From contig NZ_AP027149.1 of NCBI RefSeq assembly GCF_027925445.1, forward strand, positions 2,294,001-2,358,000: a stretch of DNA of 64,000 nt, written 5' to 3'. The stretch is from Methylocystis bryophila. Lineage in GTDB: Bacteria; Pseudomonadota; Alphaproteobacteria; Rhizobiales; Beijerinckiaceae. Within the stretch, counting starts at the first letter, position 1, and each line of letters starts with the position of its first letter. The notes under the pieces were generated by a model, which saw only the letters and a program-made list of their open reading frames with translations, had not been told where the DNA came from and ran no database searches. Made by a program: the position numbers and the translations under genes. Positions 1 to 9,014 of this stretch are shown here, in pieces.

Positions 1-227
1 AAGTCGATCGCAAAGACGGTCACGCCTGTTCGCGGCGCCTCCTCGCAATAGCGCTTCTTCGGCTTGTGCGGATCATAGGCGGAAAAATAGGCGTAGTCGG
101 GTCCGATGTAGAGAAGGCAGACGTCCTGATTGAGCGTCAGCGCGCCGCGCGCGCGAGCCTCCGGGGCCGCGATTGCAAGGGAGAGCAACGCTGTCAGAAT
201 CCACGCCGCGAGACTTCGCAGAGCCAT
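1..227 (-). CDS. Hypothetical exported protein, C-terminus beyond window
   Basis: The frame opens with ATG at 227 on the minus strand and runs off the left edge, so only the first 75 residues are visible. The N-terminus (MALRSLAAWILTALLSLAIA) is a clear signal peptide, probably cleaved after an Ala-rich stretch ending ARA. The visible mature part has two cysteines (near residues 44 and 63), several tyrosines and no motif I recognise. It is the last visible gene of a minus-strand run and lies 56 nt after the DUF3142 gene, so co-transcription is likely. Function unknown. Confidence 0.6.
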   Translation of the reverse strand, partial: MALRSLAAWILTALLSLAIAAPEARARGALTLNQDVCLLYIGPDYAYFSAYDPHKPKKRYCEEAPRTGVTVFAID

Positions 228-283
228 TTTTGTTTTTCCTTGCGCCGCTCCGGCAGCAATTTCTGACATTTTTGCGCGCGGCG

Positions 284-1006
284 TCAATGATCCTCCGCTT
301 CGTTGCGCAGGAAGACGACATAGCCCAGGAAATGCGGATTGCGGGCAAGCGCCGTGGGCGGCGACCAGGCGGCGCCTTCCGCGATCCCCAGCCGAAAGGG
401 AACATTGAGCCGGCCGAGCCGCGCCAGATAGGCGTCGATGTCGGCGACCGTCTCGCGACCGCGATAAGTCTGGAAGATCAATTCGTCAACGGTTTCCGAG
501 AGCGCCTCGATATCCTCGATCGTCGCCTGCGAGGCCCAGTCCATCAGCCCTGTCACGCCGAGCCAGCAGTCCTTCGGCAGAGCCGCGCGAAGCTTCCCGA
601 GAAAGGCCGCGTAGTTTTTTAGACCATGCGTCGAGGCGTCGAAGTCCACCTGCACGCCGGCGACGCGCGTCGCGTCCCGCCATCGAGCCAGCCGGCGGTT
701 GACCGCTGCGAAGATCTCCGGCGTCCAATCGAGGCTGCGCACGCGATAGACGAGCCAAAGGGTCGGCGCATGCGGGCCGGGCTCGGTTCCGCCCTGCGCT
801 TTTAGGCGCACCTCGCCGAACCGGTCCGGTCCGATCTCGCCCTGCAGCAGATAGAGGGTTTTCGCTTTCTCCAATTCGGGGCGCGTCTTGACGCCGGCCC
901 AAAGCCAATAGGCGTCGTGATCCTGCGCCCGAACGATCTCGCCGGCGGAGGGCGGCGCCGGCCCGAGAAGCAGCAGCGCCAGCGCGAAGAGGCGCAGCCT
1001 TCTCAC
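284..1006 (-). CDS. DUF3142 domain-containing exported protein
   Basis: About 240 residues with an N-terminal signal peptide (MRRLRLFALALLLLGPAP then APPSAGE). The rest resembles the DUF3142 family: YWLWAG near the start, a VDFDAS motif around residue 120 and LIFQTYRG around residue 180, consistent with a TIM-barrel-like, glycosidase-related fold. No activity is established for the family. The GTG start at 1006 overlaps the stop of the upstream TPR-like gene (GTGA); a TTG one codon earlier is possible. The overlap implies translational coupling, so the two products probably act together in the periplasm or at the outer membrane. Confidence 0.75.
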   Translation of the reverse strand: MRRLRLFALALLLLGPAPPSAGEIVRAQDHDAYWLWAGVKTRPELEKAKTLYLLQGEIGPDRFGEVRLKAQGGTEPGPHAPTLWLVYRVRSLDWTPEIFAAVNRRLARWRDATRVAGVQVDFDASTHGLKNYAAFLGKLRAALPKDCWLGVTGLMDWASQATIEDIEALSETVDELIFQTYRGRETVADIDAYLARLGRLNVPFRLGIAEGAAWSPPTALARNPHFLGYVVFLRNEAEDH

Positions 1007-3150
1007 CAATAGAATTTCAGGCTTTTCGCCCAGGGCGTCGCGCCATAGCGCGACTTCAGCTCGTCGTGCCAGGCCTTGCGTTGAGCGAGGTCGACATCCG
1101 TCCCGCCGCAGGTGTTGTTGCCCGCGGGCGCATAGCAGTTCACCAAGCGAAAGAGCGCATAGGCCTTGTCGCGCTCCGGCGTCGAGGCTTCGGAGACAAG
1201 CTTCTTATAGACCTCGCCGCGGGAGAAGGGCTCGCCGGGGAAGATCGGCTTGGTTCCGCCCAGCTCCTCGGCGGGCGGGTGGACCGACTCAAACCCGTCG
1301 AGATCGGCGACGCGGATGAATTCGCCGAGGCACAAGAGACCGTGCGAGGAATTGGCGTTGGCGGAGAGTTCTTTGACGACGTCGCGCAAGTCGGGGCAGG
1401 GGTAGGGCGTCTTCGTTCCCGGCCAGAGCAGCGTCGTGGATTTATAGGCGTCGGCGAGCGACCGGCCTTCGACCTCGTCCCGGCTCAGCCCTTCGGCGTT
1501 GTAGTCTTGCAAAAAATTACCGTATTGCCCGTGCGTCGCCTCTTTGAAGAGCAGGACGACGCGCGCGAGCCGCCGCTCGGCCGGGGTGGTTTCCGGATTC
1601 TCCACCGCCATGCGTAGCAAGATCGGTCCCGCGACGTATCGCAGCAAAAGGGCGCGGATGCGCGGCGAGGCGATGCGCGTGCCCGGCAGGAAGACCTTGT
1701 TGACGGTTCCGAGCCGCTCCCAGCTCATGGCGAGGCCGAGCTCGACCGCTTCCTTCCGCCAGGGATCGTCGGCGAGCGGCAGAAGCCGGCGCCATTGCTC
1801 CACCGCCCTCTCATATTGGCCCGACGCCATGAGCGCCTGGCCGCGCAAGGTCTCGCGGCTGAAAGCGAGATAGGGCGACGACAAAGGGCCGGGCGCCGGC
1901 TCGCCGAGAAGCTTCAGCGCCTGCTGCGAGTCGCCGTCGACATAATAGGCGCGCGCGGCTTTCAAATAATCGAAGAGCGCCGCGCGACCCGTGAAATCCT
2001 TCGCCTGCGCCTCCAGTTCCTGGTCGGGAAAGTCGGGCTTGCCCTTGCCGCTCGCCCGCATGCGCATCAGGTCTCTGACGGCGAGCAGATTGGGATCAGG
2101 GCTCTCGCCCTTCTCGCCCAGGAATTTGAGGTCGATCTCGTCGGCGAGATCGGGGAGGGCCGAAGCGGAGCGCGCCGCGCCGGCTTGCGAGATCAGCGCG
2201 GCATATTCCGCGCCGAGCTTCGCCTTGTCGCGCGCGAGCCAAGAGACGCGGCGGAGCAGTCCCTGCGCCGATGCGGCGTAGCGGCCCTTGGGATAGTCCG
2301 AAATATACGCCTTGAACGCATTCTCCGCCGCGTCGAGCGAGGCCTTGTCGGAGACTTTCGGCTCGGCGGTTCCGTCGAATTCGGCGAAGGCGCCGATCTG
2401 CGCCTTGTTGAGTAGGGCGCGGCCGCTCATGTAGCGCGCGGTCTCGTTCAACCACGCGTTCCGAGACTTCGCGAGCGACGCGAACTGAGTGAGGGCCGCG
2501 TCGAAAGCGCCGTCGTAAAAAGCCTTGGCGCCGGCGAGGTAGGCGGCGAATTCGCGCGCTGTCTCGCTGGGCTTTGCGATCTTGGCGAGCGCATCCTCCG
2601 CGGGAGAAGATTTGGCGCCTTTCTCGTCGCAACTGGAGGTCAAGCCGTTGCGCGCCTCGATCAGCGCGGCGCGCTCGCCGTCGCTCAGACCCCTTTCCTC
2701 ACGCGCCGCCTCGACGAAGGCTCTCTTGCCGGCTTCAAGCGAGAGGCAGCGGCTGCCTTCGCCATCGGCGGCCGGGACCGAGTCGGGCCGCCGCGGCGGA
2801 CGCCCGCAGGCCGTATCGAGATCCGACAGATCGAAGAGTCCGCTGGCGTTCAGATCGGGGCCGAGATCCGCCGCGGGCGCCTGTGGCGCGATGCGCCGCG
2901 ACGCCGCGTCGAGCATGAGGAGCTGCAGATTGATGCGGCTGTCGTTGCCGGGACTGAGGAAGGGGAGGCCGCTGTCGCTGGCGTAGGCTTTATGGTCGAG
3001 CGTCCAGATCGGCCCCGTATCTCCGCCGCCTGCGCAGGCTTTGGCGGCGTCGAGCGGAAGGAGCAGCAGAGCGGGGAGGGCGCCGAGGCGCGACAGGCGC
3101 AGGACGAAGCGACGGGCCTCAGAGGGAATCGAAGCGATTAGGTCGGTCAT
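1003..3150 (-). CDS. Large exported TPR/alpha-solenoid-like protein, hypothetical
   Basis: 715 residues. A membrane-targeting segment near residues 20-38 (RLGALPALLLLPLDAAKACA) suggests export; the cysteine after it could be a lipidation site, though the lipobox is poor. The middle (roughly 180-480) is rich in Ala/Leu helices that look like degenerate tetratricopeptide repeats, including YPKGRYAASAQGLLRR and SGQYERAVEQWRRLLP. The C-terminal part contains scattered cysteines. The start is supported by GGAGG about 6 nt upstream. It is translationally coupled to the DUF3142 gene. Its function is unknown; a protein-assembly or scaffold role at the cell envelope is inference from the repeats only. 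Confidence 0.65.
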   Translation of the reverse strand: MTDLIASIPSEARRFVLRLSRLGALPALLLLPLDAAKACAGGGDTGPIWTLDHKAYASDSGLPFLSPGNDSRINLQLLMLDAASRRIAPQAPAADLGPDLNASGLFDLSDLDTACGRPPRRPDSVPAADGEGSRCLSLEAGKRAFVEAAREERGLSDGERAALIEARNGLTSSCDEKGAKSSPAEDALAKIAKPSETAREFAAYLAGAKAFYDGAFDAALTQFASLAKSRNAWLNETARYMSGRALLNKAQIGAFAEFDGTAEPKVSDKASLDAAENAFKAYISDYPKGRYAASAQGLLRRVSWLARDKAKLGAEYAALISQAGAARSASALPDLADEIDLKFLGEKGESPDPNLLAVRDLMRMRASGKGKPDFPDQELEAQAKDFTGRAALFDYLKAARAYYVDGDSQQALKLLGEPAPGPLSSPYLAFSRETLRGQALMASGQYERAVEQWRRLLPLADDPWRKEAVELGLAMSWERLGTVNKVFLPGTRIASPRIRALLLRYVAGPILLRMAVENPETTPAERRLARVVLLFKEATHGQYGNFLQDYNAEGLSRDEVEGRSLADAYKSTTLLWPGTKTPYPCPDLRDVVKELSANANSSHGLLCLGEFIRVADLDGFESVHPPAEELGGTKPIFPGEPFSRGEVYKKLVSEASTPERDKAYALFRLVNCYAPAGNNTCGGTDVDLAQRKAWHDELKSRYGATPWAKSLKFYW

Positions 3151-3218
3151 TCGCGCCTCCAGACGTCTCCGCGGTGGGAAGTTCTAAAGCGGCGCTCGGG
3201 CTCGCGCCGTGCGCCAGC

Positions 3219-3755
3219 TCACGCGCCGCGTCGCGCCCGCGAAACCATCTCGCGCGCCTTGAGAAGGCGCGCGAGGCGTGCGACCTCGGCGCCGCCGGCG
3301 TTCAAGAGGGCAGTCTTGCGCGCGAGGAGCCCGACCGGGCGCGCAAGCGACGGGGCAAGCCGGGTCAGCAGTCCTTCCGGCGCGGCCTTGAGCGCCCGCG
3401 CCATCTTCAAGCCGCCGAAGGCCGCAATGTCTGCCGCCTCGTCCACGAATCCGCGATCGGCGCAAAAGCCGGCGCAGAGCAGGAAGACGTCCGCCTGGCG
3501 CGCCTGAGCGAGCGCCCGCGCAAGTGCCGCGCCGGCGTCCGCCTCCTCGATCATATGACAGCCGGCCTCGTCTGCGATGTCGGCGAGCGACGGAGCGGGC
3601 GCGGCGACGAGCGTTGCGTCGGCGATGACGCCGGCGATCGAGGCCTCGACGAGGGAGCCGAGGCTGCGCGCGGCCCGCTCGCGGAGGAGCGCGCCCGAGT
3701 CTGTCGCTTCGCGCGTCGGGGAGCGGTCGTGGCAAAGAAGAATGAGCGAAAGCAT
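3219..3755 (-). CDS. Glycosyltransferase-family-2-like protein (uncharacterised, catalytic motif absent)
   Basis: 178 residues. The start (MLSLILLCHDRS) and the segment IADATLVAAPAPSLADIADEAGC resemble the Rossmann-like N-terminal half of GT-A glycosyltransferases. A later segment (FLLCAGFCADRGFVDEAADI) sits where such enzymes have their acceptor region. No DXD metal motif is visible, and the protein is shorter than a full GT2 enzyme, so activity is doubtful. It lies 68 nt upstream of the TPR-like gene and in the same direction, suggesting one operon of four genes running to the left edge. Family assignment is from general resemblance only. Confidence 0.5.
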   Translation of the reverse strand: MLSLILLCHDRSPTREATDSGALLRERAARSLGSLVEASIAGVIADATLVAAPAPSLADIADEAGCHMIEEADAGAALARALAQARQADVFLLCAGFCADRGFVDEAADIAAFGGLKMARALKAAPEGLLTRLAPSLARPVGLLARKTALLNAGGAEVARLARLLKAREMVSRARRGA

Positions 3756-3935
3756 GCGGTTCTTCTCGTTTTAGGGCGCGATCGCCCTTGCGGTCGACGT
3801 CCAGCCGACATGTGTTGATGCATGTATTGATAATTGAGTAGCAAATTCAGGCGCAAAGCAAAAAGCGCCTATCCGCTGCTCAAATAGCTGCCCGCGCCCA
3901 TTGCTCTCCGCGAAGCCATTTGCGACCATCGGCTC

Positions 3936-5486
3936 ATGCCGCTCGATCCTTTTCCGACCGAGATCCTGACGACCGAAGAGATGGCGCGCGCCGATCGCTT
4001 GACGATCGAGTCGGGCCTCCCCGGCAAGGAGCTCATGAAGAACGCCGCCGCGGCGCTCGTCAGCGTCGTGACGCGCATGCTGCAGACGAGCAGCGGGCGG
4101 CGTGTGCTCGTGCTCTGCGGGCCCGGCAACAACGGCGGCGACGGCTATGTGGCGGCGCGTCTCTTGCGTCAGGCGCGCATGAAGCTGCGCGTGGGCGCGC
4201 TGACGCCGCCGTCGAATTTGCGCGGCGACGCGCTCGCCGCCGCCGCGGCCTGGGACGGGGCCGTGGAGCCGGCGGAGGCCTGCTTGCTCGCCAACGCCGA
4301 TATTGTGATCGACGCGCTCTTCGGCACGGGCCTCGCGCGCGACATCGAGGGAAAGGCCGCCGATCTGATCCGCCGGCTGAACCAATATCGGCGCGAAAGC
4401 GGCGTGCGCGTCGTCGCGGTGGACATCCCCTCCGGGATCGACGGATCGAGCGGCGCGGTGCGCGGGGTCGCTGTCGAGGCGGACGCGACCGTCACCTTCT
4501 TTCGGCTGAAAAACGGCCATCTGCTGCTGCCGGGCCGACTCCATTGCGGAGAGCTGACCTGCGCGCACATCGGCATCCGCTCGGCGGTGCTGGGCGAGAT
4601 CAAGCCGCAAACCTTCGTGAACGCGCCCGGCCTGTGGCGCAATCTCTTGCCTCTGCCGCGCGTCGACGGCCACAAATACTCGCGCGGCCACGCGGTCGTC
4701 GTCTCGGGCGGGTTCTCTTTCACCGGCGCGGCGCGGCTCGCCGCGCAGGCGGCGCTGCGAACGGGGGCGGGGCTCGTCACGCTCGCGAGTCCTCGCGACG
4801 CCATGGCCGCCAATGCGCCGGCGCTCACCAGCGTGATGCTGCGCGAGGCCGAGGGCGCCGAGGGCCTGGCCGCGCTGCTTTCCGACGCCCGCAAGAACGT
4901 CGTCGCGCTCGGGCCCGGGCTGGGCGTGGGCGAAGCCACGCGCCGCCTGGTGGAGACGGCGCTCGAACCCGCGCCGGAGCCGGACGCGAAGCGCGCCATC
5001 GTGCTCGACGCCGACGCGCTGACGAGCTTTGCTGGCGAGCTCGAGACGCTCCGGCGGCTTATCGCGAAGGCGCCGGGCGCTGTGGTGCTGACGCCCCATG
5101 CCGGCGAATTCGCCAGGCTCTTTGGCGACGCCGCGAATGACGGACCCTCGAAGCTCGACCACGCCCGCAACGCCGCGCGGTTGAGCGGCGCGATCGTGCT
5201 TTTCAAGGGCCCGGACACGGTGGTGGCCTCGCCTGACGGGCGTGCGTCCATCCTCGCCGCGGCTTCGCCCTGGCTCGCCACAGCCGGCTCGGGGGATACG
5301 CTCACCGGCATGATCGCCGGCCTGCTGGCGCAAGGCATGGAGCCTTTCGCCGCCGCTTCCTGCGGCGCCTGGATGCATGCGCGCGCCGCGACGCTCTTCG
5401 GACCGGGCCTCATCGCCGACGATATCGCCGCGACGCTCCCCGCTGTGTGGCGGGAGCTTGTCGGCTGTCTGGAAGCCGTTCTCTGA
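3936..5486 (+). CDS. nnr: Bifunctional NAD(P)H-hydrate epimerase / ADP-dependent NAD(P)H-hydrate dehydratase
   Basis: 516 residues, the usual length of the fused enzyme. The N-terminal YjeF_N domain (about 1-220) carries GNNGGDGYVAARLL and the VDIPSGIDGS motif; it epimerises damaged NAD(P)HX. The C-terminal ribokinase-like domain (about 235-505) carries LDADALTSFAG, LTPHAGEFARL and AGSGDTLTGMIAGLL; it dehydrates S-NAD(P)HX using ADP. Together they repair hydrated nicotinamide cofactors in the cytoplasm. It stands alone: the upstream genes are on the opposite strand, and it converges with the lipoprotein gene 49 nt downstream. No strong ribosome-binding site precedes the ATG. Confidence 0.96.
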   Translation: MPLDPFPTEILTTEEMARADRLTIESGLPGKELMKNAAAALVSVVTRMLQTSSGRRVLVLCGPGNNGGDGYVAARLLRQARMKLRVGALTPPSNLRGDALAAAAAWDGAVEPAEACLLANADIVIDALFGTGLARDIEGKAADLIRRLNQYRRESGVRVVAVDIPSGIDGSSGAVRGVAVEADATVTFFRLKNGHLLLPGRLHCGELTCAHIGIRSAVLGEIKPQTFVNAPGLWRNLLPLPRVDGHKYSRGHAVVVSGGFSFTGAARLAAQAALRTGAGLVTLASPRDAMAANAPALTSVMLREAEGAEGLAALLSDARKNVVALGPGLGVGEATRRLVETALEPAPEPDAKRAIVLDADALTSFAGELETLRRLIAKAPGAVVLTPHAGEFARLFGDAANDGPSKLDHARNAARLSGAIVLFKGPDTVVASPDGRASILAAASPWLATAGSGDTLTGMIAGLLAQGMEPFAAASCGAWMHARAATLFGPGLIADDIAATLPAVWRELVGCLEAVL

Positions 5487-5535
5487 GACCGAGAATGTTC
5501 CCCAGCCAAAGGGGATCTTCTCGCCTCCCCTCAAC

Positions 5536-6630
5536 TCAGGGTTGGAAGATTCCCCTGATCCCATTGACGTTGGCGAGGCCGTAGAGCGCGGCGTCGTGCT
5601 GTTGTTGGGCCGCGCGCTCGAGTTGGCCGGTTTTGGGATCCCTCGGCCCGAAAGTGACGATCAGGTCATGAGTGCGTTGGCGTTGCGTGTCGAAGAGGGG
5701 CGAGTTTTGATTCGCGGAAACGCGGACCAATCTCCAGCTCGGGGTGACGCTGCCTTCGGTCACGACGAAGAACGCCACCTCATGGGTGATTGCATTTTGG
5801 CCGACAGCCGGACTCTTCCCGCTACCTTTGCCGGTGTCCATGGTTCCGCCTCCCATCCCAGCAATGACCTCTTGGATGTGCAAAGCCGACGCCAGCCAGT
5901 CGTAGATTTTGAGATCGTTATTTACGATCAAAGAGAGGAACTGAGCCGTCTTTGATGGCTTGCGCCCGTTTTCCTGTTCGTCCGGATATAACTTATCCCG
6001 TTCAGCCTCATCAATCGTCTGTTCGCCGCACTGCGCCTGTTCTTTTTCGTATCGGGAGCCAGTTCTGACGTTTTCAAGCTTGGCGTTTTGTAAGAGCTTC
6101 TCGACGGTAAAATAAGCGCCTGAGGATTCGATACGCGTCGCTTGCGAACTCGCCTTGCCGCCAAAGCCCAGGGAATAGGCTTGCGGGACCTGGAGCGGCC
6201 CAAAAGTGGAGGTCGACGGGTAACCGCTCACGAATGGCGCCCACGGCCCGCCGAATGACGCCGTTGAGGAGCCGAAATACTCGCCGGCGAAATTCACGAC
6301 GCCGTTGTGCATCTGCGTATTCAACGTGAGCCCAGGAGCGAGCGCGCTGGACTCCTGGATCGTGAGCACGAGCGTCGCCTGCACGCCCCAATTTTTTTTG
6401 AAAAGCTCCCTGTTCTTCGGGTCCCTCAGAGGGCCGCTGTCCTGCATGACGCAGACGACGGCCTTTTCGATAGATAAATACACGGTTTTGGAAATCTCGC
6501 GGATCAGTAAGTCGCCGTCCTGAGGGCTGTCCCAGGCTTCTTGAATCTCGGGAACGCGCAGACCGAATCCGCATCCGCTCACCGCGAGGGAAGCGAAACC
6601 GCTAATCATCAAGTAAAACTTGCGTCTCAA
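5536..6630 (-). CDS. Hypothetical lipoprotein
   Basis: 364 residues starting at a TTG supported by GGGAG 6-7 nt upstream; an ATG seven codons in is the alternative. The N-terminus is a lipoprotein signal with lipobox LAVSGC (Cys near residue 20), so the mature protein should be membrane-anchored. It contains a Gly/Ser-rich stretch (around 115-160) and a C-terminal half with a basic-acidic segment. No enzyme motif is visible. Base composition is noticeably less GC-rich than the flanking genes, which could indicate later acquisition. It is monocistronic; an AT-rich stretch at about 6650-6740 is the probable promoter region. Confidence 0.7.
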   Translation of the reverse strand: MRRKFYLMISGFASLAVSGCGFGLRVPEIQEAWDSPQDGDLLIREISKTVYLSIEKAVVCVMQDSGPLRDPKNRELFKKNWGVQATLVLTIQESSALAPGLTLNTQMHNGVVNFAGEYFGSSTASFGGPWAPFVSGYPSTSTFGPLQVPQAYSLGFGGKASSQATRIESSGAYFTVEKLLQNAKLENVRTGSRYEKEQAQCGEQTIDEAERDKLYPDEQENGRKPSKTAQFLSLIVNNDLKIYDWLASALHIQEVIAGMGGGTMDTGKGSGKSPAVGQNAITHEVAFFVVTEGSVTPSWRLVRVSANQNSPLFDTQRQRTHDLIVTFGPRDPKTGQLERAAQQQHDAALYGLANVNGIRGIFQP

Positions 6631-6922
6631 TTTACGCTCCCGCTCTCAAGAGGAATCTTGGGGCGAATGAATAGAGGTTACTTAATCATTAATTTTCGAG
6701 ATTGTCTGTTGCCCAGAGGTCACAGCCGGGCAAATTAACGCCGCCGGCCGAAGGCTTTGGATTTCTCACGTCTTAACAGAGGGTTGCAGGCGTGGAGCGG
6801 CCTGAGCGTCCTCCCCAAGCCGCCGCCGCGCCGCCGGCGCTTGCCTCATGCGCGCGCGCGTGTCAGACGCCTTGGCGTGGCGCCCGACGCCATCCTGGCG
6901 CTATCGGCACCTCAAGGACCCC

Positions 6923-7414
6923 ATGGCAGGTTTCTCCCGCGCGGATCAGGAATTCGCGCCACTACCCGGCGCGCGCGTGCTCGTCGTCGCCGCGCATTTC
7001 AACGCCCGCATCGTCGCGCTTCTGCGCGAGGGCGCGGCGGCGGCGCTTGCGCGCGCAAAAGTCGAAGCGCGCGTGATCGAGGTTCCGGGCGCGCTCGAGA
7101 TCGCTCCGGCGGCGGCCATCGCGCTGGAGGCCGCCCGCAAGGTCGGCGCGCCCTATGACGGCGTCGTCGCGCTCGGCTGCGTCATCCGCGGCGAGACCTA
7201 TCATTTCGAGATCGTCGCCAATGAGAGCGCGCGCGCCTTGAGCGATCTTGCCGTCTCGCAGCGCCTACCGCTCGGCAACGGCATACTCACCGTCGAGAAC
7301 GAGGAGCAGGCGATTGTGCGCGCCGACCCCAAGCAAGGGGACAAGGGCGCCGACGCCGCGCTCGCGGCCCTCGCGTTGATCCGCCTTGCGCGCGAGCAGG
7401 GCTCTCGCCGATGA
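6923..7414 (+). CDS. ribH: 6,7-dimethyl-8-ribityllumazine synthase
   Basis: 163 residues from the ATG at 6923, preceded by AAGGA about 6 nt upstream. An in-frame ATG at 6848 would add 25 residues with no family similarity, so I reject it. The enzyme condenses 5-amino-6-ribitylamino-uracil with 3,4-dihydroxy-2-butanone 4-phosphate in the penultimate step of riboflavin synthesis. Seen motifs: VVAAHFNARIV, EVPGALEIA, VALGCVIRGETYHFEIVANE (containing the active-site His) and LPLGNGILTVENEEQA. Its stop overlaps the nusB start (ATGA), the usual arrangement in alphaproteobacteria. No FMN riboswitch-like sequence was recognised in the 292 bp upstream. Confidence 0.96.
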   Translation: MAGFSRADQEFAPLPGARVLVVAAHFNARIVALLREGAAAALARAKVEARVIEVPGALEIAPAAAIALEAARKVGAPYDGVVALGCVIRGETYHFEIVANESARALSDLAVSQRLPLGNGILTVENEEQAIVRADPKQGDKGADAALAALALIRLAREQGSRR

Positions 7415-7869
7415 AAGCCGCCGAGCGCTCCAACGCCCGTCTCGCCGTCGTGCAGGCGCTCTATCAGATGGAGGTCGCCGGTAAGGGCCTGCACGAGGTC
7501 CAGGCCGAGTTCGAGGCGCATTGGATGGGCCGGGAGATCGAGGGCGCGCAATATCGCCCCGCGGCGGTCGGCTTCTTCCGTGAGGTGCTGGGCGGCGTGC
7601 TCGAAGAGCAGCGCCTCATCGACACAAAGATCGATGCCGCGCTCTCAGGCGGCTGGCCCCTTTCGCGCATCGAGACTGTCATGCGCGCGATCTTGCGCGC
7701 CGGCGCCTTCGAGCTGATGCGTCGTCCGGACGTGCCGGCTTCCGTCGCGATCAAGGAATATGTGGACGTGGCGGGGGCCTTCTTCGGCCCGACCGAATGC
7801 GGAATGATCAACGCCGTGCTCGACCGCCTTGCCCGCGAGACGCGCGCCGCAGAAAAGGCCAAGAGCTGA
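7411..7869 (+). CDS. nusB: Transcription antitermination factor NusB
   Basis: 152 residues, an all-helical NusB-fold protein. The start (AERSNARLAVVQALYQMEVAG) is the conserved first helix, and LSRIETVMRAILRAGAFEL and VAIKEYVDVAGAFFGPTECG are the signature C-terminal helices. NusB pairs with NusE (S10) on boxA RNA to support rRNA antitermination. The ATG overlaps the ribH stop, so the two are translationally coupled. In related genomes thiL commonly follows directly; here about 1.6 kb of accessory DNA intervenes. Confidence 0.96.
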   Translation: MKAAERSNARLAVVQALYQMEVAGKGLHEVQAEFEAHWMGREIEGAQYRPAAVGFFREVLGGVLEEQRLIDTKIDAALSGGWPLSRIETVMRAILRAGAFELMRRPDVPASVAIKEYVDVAGAFFGPTECGMINAVLDRLARETRAAEKAKS

Positions 7870-8064
7870 GGCGAGACGGCGCGTGACTCTGGGCGCATTT
7901 TTCCGTAACGCGCTCTTACGCGCGCAAGGCGTTTCAAACCCTGCAAGCTCACGAGAGCGCGGCCGTAGTTTTTTCTCTTATGGCGATGACAAAGCTCTAT
8001 GTGGTTAGGGCGATCAAGTCCTCGCCATCGACTTCGCGAGGCGAATTGAGGAGGAATGGCGCCT

Positions 8065-8811
8065 ATGATGGAAACCATCTTTCAACTCCCGCACCGTACC
8101 AATCTCGGAAGACGCCGCTTCATGACGTGCACGGCGGTCGCCGCGGGAGCCGCCGCCGCAGGCGCATTCGCCACGACGAGCGCGCAGGCGAAGGAGAAAG
8201 TCCCCACGCCAGACGGCAAAACGGCGCCCGTCCACGCGACCGAGGCTCAGCGAAAGTTCATGCAGGAGGCGACGGATCTGGCGACGGAATCGGTCGAGAA
8301 GGGCTGGGGAGGACCGTTCGGCGCCGTCATCGTGAAGGATGGGGAGATCATCGGACGGGGGCAGAACCGGGTTCTTCTCACCGGATGTCCGGTGTTCCAC
8401 GCCGAGGTCACTGCGATTATGGACGCCTCGCAGCGGCTCAATCCCAAGACGCTTTTGGGGAGCGATTATGGCGCGGGAACCATCCTCGAAATGATCCCGC
8501 GTCCGCCGAACTCTCCCGATCGCGTGCCTCAGCGCGCGAAGATGTTGAAGGGCTGCGAAATCTACATCAATGGCGCCCCATGCCCGATGTGCATGAGCGC
8601 GATCTACTGGTCGCGCATCGATCACGTCTATTTCGCCGCGAGCCTGGACGACACGAGCCATATCGGCTTCGACGACGCGTTCCAATACGAGGACTTCAAG
8701 CTGCCCTGGGAGAAACGGCGGAACATTGCGGTGACGCCTAACTTCGAGCGAGACACGGGGCTAAAAGCTTACCGTGCGTGGGAAGACAAAAAGGATCGCC
8801 ATCCTTACTGA
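8065..8811 (+). CDS. Tat-exported CMP/dCMP-type nucleoside or guanine deaminase
   Basis: 248 residues from the ATG at 8065. An in-frame ATG at 8056 sits 1 nt after the GGAGG core, too close to use, whereas 8065 has a spacing of about 10 nt. The N-terminus has a twin-arginine motif (GRRRFMTCTAVAAGA) followed by an Ala-rich stretch ending SAQA, so a folded, metal-loaded enzyme is probably exported to the periplasm. The zinc deaminase core is intact: HAEV (ligand His and proton-shuttle Glu) and PCPMC (two Cys ligands), with GGPFGAVIV before it. Members of this family deaminate guanine, cytosine or related bases; the substrate here cannot be read from sequence. It sits between nusB and thiL, outside its normal context. 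Confidence 0.85.
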   Translation: MMETIFQLPHRTNLGRRRFMTCTAVAAGAAAAGAFATTSAQAKEKVPTPDGKTAPVHATEAQRKFMQEATDLATESVEKGWGGPFGAVIVKDGEIIGRGQNRVLLTGCPVFHAEVTAIMDASQRLNPKTLLGSDYGAGTILEMIPRPPNSPDRVPQRAKMLKGCEIYINGAPCPMCMSAIYWSRIDHVYFAASLDDTSHIGFDDAFQYEDFKLPWEKRRNIAVTPNFERDTGLKAYRAWEDKKDRHPY

Positions 8812-9014
8812 GGTCTTGCTCGCTCTGATGTTGGCCCGACCGGGTGGACTGCTTATTTTCGCGAGGCGCTTCCGGGCGCGGCGAAGTCAGTCTTCGCGCC
8901 GATCGCACCCGTGGCGCGAGCGCCCAAGGTGACGCTCGCTCATCGCTCGTCTCTCCGGACGCGTCGGCCTCGGGCACAACAGCTGGGGGCTTTGAGGCAT
9001 GCTATACTGCTCGA

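Noticed and set aside
3771..5564. Long open frame antisense to nnr
   Set aside because: Arg/Gln/Glu-rich low complexity, no motif; nnr is a clear family member.
6631..6922. FMN riboswitch upstream of ribH
   Set aside because: No conserved FMN-aptamer core was recognised, and ribH is an internal gene of a rib operon in most relatives.
8844..9014. N-terminal extension of the MNT protein from an upstream ATG
   Set aside because: The 57 extra residues are low complexity, and the MNT fold begins at 9015.
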